This document shows, piece after piece, positions 59,814 to 64,000 of a DNA stretch of 64,000 nucleotides; within the stretch, counting starts at the first letter, position 1; every line of letters begins with the position of its first letter. The translations under genes were made by a program, and so were the position numbers. The stretch comes from Euzebya tangerina (GTDB lineage Bacteria; Actinomycetota; Nitriliruptoria; Euzebyales; Euzebyaceae). Under the pieces are notes generated by a model. It saw nothing but the letters and a program-made list of their open reading frames with translations, made no database searches and was not told the DNA's origin. Location: contig NZ_PPDK01000001.1 in NCBI RefSeq assembly GCF_003074135.1, positions 1,612,001 through 1,676,000 of the forward strand. The letters are read 5' to 3'.

Positions 59814-60575
59814 TCACGCGTCGGTAACGCCCAGACCCAGGCCGCCATCGACGACCATGACTGCCCCGGTTGTCCACTCAGCTCCGATCAGGTAGGCGAC
59901 TGCCTCGGCGATCTCCTCCACCGCACCGATCCTCCCGAGGGCGTGCGCCGGCCCGAGGGACTCGAGTCGCTCCAGGGCCTGGTCAGGATCCGCGATGCCG
60001 GCCCGGACGTTGATCTCGGTGAAGACTGCGCCGGGACGGACGCAGGACACGCGGATGTTGCGACCGCCCAGCTCGGCAGCCAGCACGCCTGTCGCCGTCT
60101 CCAACGCGCCCTTGGTGCCGGCGTACGGTGAGGCACCTGGGAAGGCACGGGTCGTGTGCACCGACCCGAAGAAGATCACCGCCCCCTGGCGTGCCTCCAG
60201 GTGCGGCGTGCAGAGGCCGGTCAGGAGCAGCGGCCCGATCACATTGGACGCGAACACTGCAGTGAGCTGGTCCTCGGCCAGTTCCTCGATCTGGCCCCGG
60301 TACATGTTGGCGGCACCGTGCACAACGGCGTCGAGGCCGCCGCCGTGGGTCACCGCGGCCTCGACCAACCGCACCCGGTCGGCTGCTTCGGTCACGTCAG
60401 CTGCCACGGGCAGGCAGGCGTCGCCGAGGCCCTCGGCCACACCCTCCAGCTTCGAGGCACGTCGTCCGGCGATGGTCACCCTGGCGCCCCGCTGCACCAG
60501 ATGCGCGGCCGTGCCGGCCCCGATCCCCGATCCGCCGCCGGTGACCAGGATGGACATCCCGTCGGGATCCCTCAC
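59814..60575 (-). CDS. SDR-family oxidoreductase
   Basis: About 253 residues. TGGGSGIG near the start, HGAANM in place of the usual NNAG, and SPYAGTKGALE with the catalytic Tyr and Lys. It is an SDR of ordinary length. GTG 60575 overlaps the ThuA-like stop by 4 nt (GTGA); an in-frame ATG at 60557 is an alternative. It is the last gene of a three-gene leftward operon starting at 62124. Its role is probably an oxidation/reduction step; the HGAA variation may indicate a divergent SDR subgroup. Confidence 0.8.
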   Translation of the reverse strand: MRDPDGMSILVTGGGSGIGAGTAAHLVQRGARVTIAGRRASKLEGVAEGLGDACLPVAADVTEAADRVRLVEAAVTHGGGLDAVVHGAANMYRGQIEELAEDQLTAVFASNVIGPLLLTGLCTPHLEARQGAVIFFGSVHTTRAFPGASPYAGTKGALETATGVLAAELGGRNIRVSCVRPGAVFTEINVRAGIADPDQALERLESLGPAHALGRIGAVEEIAEAVAYLIGAEWTTGAVMVVDGGLGLGVTDA

Positions 60576-61339
60576 GAGGATCGCTCCTGCTGCGCGCCAC
60601 CAGCCTGGACAGGGGCACGGTGATGACCCTGCCGGGTCAACCACTGGCCGGCACGCTGAAGGATCAGACGATGTACGGCGTGATCGTAGGACTGATGATC
60701 GTGTCCCAGCGCGTCGAACACGACTCGGGCGCCGTCGGTCAGCGTGCGTGCCCAGAGCAGCGGGTGGTCGACAGCGCCGTGCGGGGAGGACAGCAGCGGA
60801 ACGACATCCGGCTCGGTGTCCAGAAAGCCGTAGACCTCGTCGACGATCTCGAAGTCCTGGAGCCCAGCGACGATCGGATGCCGGTCGGCGTGGACCGTGA
60901 CCGGTACCGCGGAGCCGAATGGAGGATGACTGGAGCGACTCCAGTTCCACGCGCCACCGACGATCTCGCCCCACTCCGGCCAGTCGTCGAAGCAGATGCA
61001 CGCGCTGTGCATAGCCAGCAGCGGCTGGCCGGCGGCGATGTAGTCACGCACACCCCGCCGCGCCGCGCTCGACAGTGACAGCCCCCACTCGGCCCGTTGG
61101 GCGGCGTACCGCTCGACCCCATCCATCCGCCATCGCAGCGCGTTGACGGTGACCAGATCCCACCGCTTCGGGTCGGCGGAGAGGGCTGCGAAGGCATCGT
61201 CGATGTCGGTCGTGACGCTGGAGACGATCCCGACAGACTCAAGTACGTGAACAAGACGCTGCGAGGTCACCTCGAAGTCGTGGGCCACGCCACCGGAGAC
61301 CAGCAGGTTGTGGAGTCGTTGGTTGCCGGGTCCCGTCAC
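60572..61339 (-). CDS. ThuA-like domain protein
   Basis: 255 residues. HNLLVSGGVAHDFEV, LLAMHSACICFDDWPEWGEIVGGAW and EVYGFL are consistent with the ThuA/type 1 glutamine-amidotransferase-like fold. The central Ser/Cys region (HSACICFDD) corresponds to the active-site nook, but the enzymatic role is not established for ThuA proteins; many occur in sugar or catabolic operons. GTG 61339 overlaps the SDR stop. It is located between two SDR genes in one operon. Confidence 0.75.
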   Translation of the reverse strand: MTGPGNQRLHNLLVSGGVAHDFEVTSQRLVHVLESVGIVSSVTTDIDDAFAALSADPKRWDLVTVNALRWRMDGVERYAAQRAEWGLSLSSAARRGVRDYIAAGQPLLAMHSACICFDDWPEWGEIVGGAWNWSRSSHPPFGSAVPVTVHADRHPIVAGLQDFEIVDEVYGFLDTEPDVVPLLSSPHGAVDHPLLWARTLTDGARVVFDALGHDHQSYDHAVHRLILQRAGQWLTRQGHHRAPVQAGGAQQERSS

Positions 61340-62124
61340 AACGTCTCACCGCGCTCCACGGCTGATGGGCGAGGGAGTTGGGAGATCATGTTGTGGGTGA
61401 CACCGCCATCGACCAGCAACGTCTGTCCGGTGATGTACTCGGCGTCGTCGCTGCACAGGAAGCTGACGACCTGGGCGATGTCCTCCGGCGTCCCCAGTCG
61501 TCCGACAGGAACCCGGCTCTCACGGGCCCGGCGAAAATCCGGGTCTGCATAGATCGGTCCCGACATCCCGCCGTCGATGAGTCCGGGAGCCACCCCGTTG
61601 ACCCGGATGCCGGCGGCGCCCCACTCGATCGCCATCTGGCCGACGAGTTGGTTCAGGCCCGCCTTGGACGCGGTGTAGGCGCCACTTCCCGGGCCTGGCA
61701 CGACGCCGTTCATGGAGGTGATCGCGACGATGCTCCCTCCTGCTCCGGCATCAACCATTCGTCGCGCCCCCGCGCGACAGACGACGAAGGTGCCGGTCAG
61801 GTTGACCTCGATCACGCGGCGCCAGTCGGACACCGACAGCTCCAGGAGCTTGCCGAAGCGGACGATCCCCGCATTGGCGACAACAACCGAGGGGGGCCGC
61901 CCCAGTCGGTCCAGGGCGTCGTCGACCGCGGACTCGTCGCTGATGTCAACCTCCAGGGCCTGCCCTCCGACCAGCCGGCTCGCGACGTCACCTGCTCGGT
62001 CGCCGTCGATGTCGAGGACGGCGACCCCGTAGCCCCGGTCGGCCAGACTGGTTGCAATTGCTGCTCCGATTCCACCGCCGGCTCCAGTCACCACCGCGAG
62101 CGGCGTCCCGATCTCCACAATCAC
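61336..62124 (-). CDS. SDR-family oxidoreductase
   Basis: 262 residues. TGAGGGIG, NAGIV and the YTASKAGL catalytic segment are clear, then LLVDGG at the end. GTG 62124 or in-frame GTG 62118 may be used. It is the first gene of the leftward SDR-ThuA-SDR operon. No cluster-consensus operator was found in its upstream region (62125-62384), so it may lie outside the regulon. Confidence 0.83.
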   Translation of the reverse strand: MIVEIGTPLAVVTGAGGGIGAAIATSLADRGYGVAVLDIDGDRAGDVASRLVGGQALEVDISDESAVDDALDRLGRPPSVVVANAGIVRFGKLLELSVSDWRRVIEVNLTGTFVVCRAGARRMVDAGAGGSIVAITSMNGVVPGPGSGAYTASKAGLNQLVGQMAIEWGAAGIRVNGVAPGLIDGGMSGPIYADPDFRRARESRVPVGRLGTPEDIAQVVSFLCSDDAEYITGQTLLVDGGVTHNMISQLPRPSAVERGETL

Positions 62125-62384
62125 AGCTCCAGTCCAGCCACCATGGTCGAACGGGTTATCCGAGGAGGGCGGCTACGTGGTTGTCCGGCATACAACCAGT
62201 GGGCAGCACGTGGATCAACAGGCCCATGGGCGGTGCCTCCCCGGGGGAGGCAAACCGTGACACTGGTTGTCAGAGTTGGGCCTATACGGTCGCCGGAGAC
62301 CACGGCCCAAGACCGGATATCCCTCATGCCCCACCCCACCCGCCACCCCGACGAGCAGCACGATCCGACCCGTCGCGGCTGCTC
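62125..62384. other. Divergent intergenic region with three inverted repeats
   Basis: The gap separates the leftward SDR operon from a DUF488 gene and has no gene I can support. It holds TGGTTGT (62178-62184) / ACAACCA (62192-62198), a perfect 7-bp dyad; GCCTCCCC / GGGGAGGC around one base (62235-62251); and TGACA / TGTCA (62258-62272). They may be operators or attenuator hairpins for the flanking genes. Confidence 0.4.
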
Positions 62385-62891
62385 ATGACCCCGCCGCGCG
62401 TCACCACGATCGGGGTGTACGAGTTCGACGCCGACTCGTTCCTGATGAGACTCCACGCCGCCGATGTCCGGCTCCTGCTGGATGTCCGGCAGCGGCGGGG
62501 TGTCCGGGGACCTCAGTACGCCTGGGCCAACTCGAAGCGGCTTCAGGACGCACTGGCAACGGCGGGGATCGCCTATCGGCACCACCGAGAGTTGGCCCCC
62601 ACAACCGAGCTCCGACAACTGCAGTATGCCGAGGACGACCGGCTTGGCGTGGGGAAGCGCTCCAGGCGTGAGTTGGCGGCCGCCTACACGAAGCGGTACA
62701 CGGCCGAGATCCTCGACCCGGTTGACCTGGACCCCCTCGTCGCGTCTCTTCCGGATGTGGGTATCACGGCGCTGCTCTGTGTGGAGCAGGATCCGAGGGC
62801 CTGTCACCGCTCACTCATCGCAGGTCGGTTAGCCGAGGAGCACGGCATTGCTGTCACACACCTTCTGCCCGAAAGAGGACCGGCCGTGTGA
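62385..62891 (+). CDS. DUF488-family protein
   Basis: 168 residues. The N-terminal TIGVYEFDADSFLMRLHAADVRLLLDVR is the DUF488 motif, and the C-terminal CVEQDPRACHRSLI is the conserved C-x-E-x-x-P-x-x-C-H segment, which suggests a metal or substrate site. The family has no agreed function. ATG 62385 is the first start after the stop-rich region. Its 3' end overlaps the convergent EthD-like gene by 38 nt. Confidence 0.8.
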   Translation: MTPPRVTTIGVYEFDADSFLMRLHAADVRLLLDVRQRRGVRGPQYAWANSKRLQDALATAGIAYRHHRELAPTTELRQLQYAEDDRLGVGKRSRRELAAAYTKRYTAEILDPVDLDPLVASLPDVGITALLCVEQDPRACHRSLIAGRLAEEHGIAVTHLLPERGPAV

Positions 62892-63534
62892 GGGTGCGCG
62901 CGGCGCCAAAGGCTGCGCCTGCCGTGGTGAGATCGGCCTCGTGTGCCGGTCCCGCCAGATGCTCGCGGCCAACGTCCAACTCGGCGAACCACAACAGGTC
63001 GACGTGATGGCACGCCGCCGGTGTGCCCTCGCTGTGCCAGGACGGGTCGGCCACCAAACGGTCGTGGCGGAGGACGGTCTTGTCCTGGTGGATCCGCTCC
63101 GCCCAGCGGTCTGCAGCTTCGAGAAGGGCGCCGGGCGAGCTGGCCGGGTGCAGACGCCAGCCGACCAGCAACTTGACAGGCTCCTCGGTCAGGCCCCGGT
63201 CGAGCAGCATCTCCCGCTCGGCCAGGACCACGCTGAACCTCGACTTGTCGACGAACCGGTCCTCGTCCGTACGCACAGCGCTGAGGTACTCGGGGCTTGA
63301 GAAGCCAGCGTCGTGGTCCTCGATTGAGTCGAACTCCAGCTCCGCGCACGCGTCGAAGCCCGGGTAGGGGAGGACGGGGTGGCCGGCGACCAGGATCTGA
63401 TGGTTCTGGACGTAGCGGCGCAACCCCGGGATCCGGCTGGCGGCATCGGCGTGGGCGGTTCGCCAGTACTCCTGAAACGCCTCCGGTGACAAGTGCGGCA
63501 AGCGTGGCGCCATCGCCAGTCGGACCGTGACCAC
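62854..63534 (-). CDS. EthD-domain/ABM-like protein (tandem)
   Basis: 226 residues in two similar ferredoxin-like units: the first is VTVRLAMAPRLPHLSPEAFQEYWRTAHAD with LRRYVQNH, typical of EthD proteins; the second is VKLLVGWRLHPASSPGALLEAADRW. EthD is needed for some P450 systems (named from ethyl tert-butyl ether degradation), but its role is unclear. ATG 63534 begins 3 nt after the stop of the amidohydrolase 63538, so the pair is probably one transcript in the cluster's leftward direction. Confidence 0.7.
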   Translation of the reverse strand: MVTVRLAMAPRLPHLSPEAFQEYWRTAHADAASRIPGLRRYVQNHQILVAGHPVLPYPGFDACAELEFDSIEDHDAGFSSPEYLSAVRTDEDRFVDKSRFSVVLAEREMLLDRGLTEEPVKLLVGWRLHPASSPGALLEAADRWAERIHQDKTVLRHDRLVADPSWHSEGTPAACHHVDLLWFAELDVGREHLAGPAHEADLTTAGAAFGAARTLTRPVLFRAEGV

Positions 63535-63537
63535 GGG

Positions 63538-64000
63538 CTATTCCAGGCTCAGGATGCGGGCCAGGTTGCCACCCAGGATCGCGTCGGTTTCGTCCTCTTC
63601 CAGCCCCAGTGCGCGGACGGCCTCGATCTCGGCCGCCGGGTCGGCCATGGGCCAGTCCGAGGCGAAGATCACCCGGTCCGGGCCGTGCCGCCGGACCAGG
63701 CCGGCCACCAGGTCCGGGTCCAGGGTGGCAAGCGACGGCGGCCATGAGGTGTCCAGGTACAGGCCGGGTGTCCCGACGACGACCTCCGCCGCCTCCTCGA
63801 TCACCCGGTAGCCGCCGAAGTGGCAGGCGATCAGGTCCAGCCCGGGGAGCTGCCGGGCCACCTCGACGATCATGGTCGGGGTGCACCTCGCGGCCTTCTC
63901 TGGGTCGCCGGCCGAGCCGACGTGCACGATGGCGGCGAACTCGCCGCGCAGCGCGTCCAGCACCCGCAGGAGTCCGGGGTCGTCCAGCGCGTAGTCCTGG
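63538..64000 (-). CDS. Amidohydrolase_2-family protein, C-terminal part
   Basis: The open frame continues to the right edge of the window, so the start is outside. Visible segments: FAAIVHVGSAG, DLIACHFGGYRVIEEA, YLDTSWPPS and VIFASDWPMADP, which in the family hold the metal and catalytic residues (H-x-x-G, H, D). The gene is probably a metal-dependent hydrolase similar in type to the one at 57529. It is followed by the EthD-like gene with a 3-nt gap. Confidence 0.8.
   Translation of the reverse strand, partial: QDYALDDPGLLRVLDALRGEFAAIVHVGSAGDPEKAARCTPTMIVEVARQLPGLDLIACHFGGYRVIEEAAEVVVGTPGLYLDTSWPPSLATLDPDLVAGLVRRHGPDRVIFASDWPMADPAAEIEAVRALGLEEDETDAILGGNLARILSLE

Noticed and set aside
1-64000. 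CRISPR arrays, tRNA or rRNA genes, transposases
   Set aside because: No regularly spaced repeats, no cloverleaf or rRNA motifs, and no transposase or integrase reading frame were seen.

Overview
The window is very high-GC bacterial chromosome with actinobacterial features: several F420/LLM-type flavin oxidoreductases, a mycofactocin-type SDR, many P450s and beta-oxidation genes, GTG/TTG starts, and a secreted protein with cell-wall-binding repeat 2 (CWB2) domains. A deep-branching Actinomycetota lineage (Euzebya/Nitriliruptor-like) would fit. That placement is an inference; no rRNA or marker gene is present.

Most of the window is one large, probably catabolic supercluster for an unidentified hydrophobic (steroid-, terpenoid- or alicyclic-like) acid. 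Layout: 1-2683, beta-oxidation tail (FadB end, enoyl-CoA hydratase, acyl-CoA carboxyltransferase). 2725-5490, a lower-GC island with one HEPN-like/STAND NTPase. 5577-16981, FAD oxidoreductase, thiolase, LLM enzyme, enoyl-CoA hydratase, CoA ligase, CMD protein, kinase-like protein, two paralogous TetR regulators and an EamA transporter. 16935-23369, CoA ligase, molybdopterin oxidoreductase, LLM enzyme, SDR-NTF2 fusion. 23581-31422, an RHS/CWB2 polymorphic-toxin locus. 31439-41670, IpdAB-like CoA-transferase pair, two hotdog hydratases, VOC and NTF2 proteins, SDR, P450, a UGSC selenoprotein and its partner, acyl-CoA dehydrogenase. 41766-48576, Liv-type ABC importer, class II aldolase and MFS transporter. 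48610-52261, three-subunit xanthine-dehydrogenase-type molybdenum hydroxylase. 52309-64000, two related P450s, ferredoxin, SDRs, amidohydrolases, ThuA-like, DUF488 and EthD-type proteins.

The strongest organising signal is non-coding. Thirteen promoter regions carry the same dyad, close to ACCAAACGNNCGGT or its ACC-N12-GGT variant. They precede nearly every catabolic operon and both TetR genes, so the two TetR paralogs probably control the whole cluster. The NTPase island and the RHS toxin locus lack it, which fits them being separate insertions.

Other items worth attention: (i) an in-frame UGA at 39246 that reads as selenocysteine in a UGSC-family protein, with a hairpin directly downstream; (ii) an RHS protein with three CWB2 repeats inside its shell, a lower-GC toxin tip, and two small downstream proteins that resemble EF-Tu domain III, as candidate immunity proteins; (iii) an identical in-frame 21-bp repeat in two unrelated enzymes; (iv) three related palindromic repeats in one convergent intergenic region.
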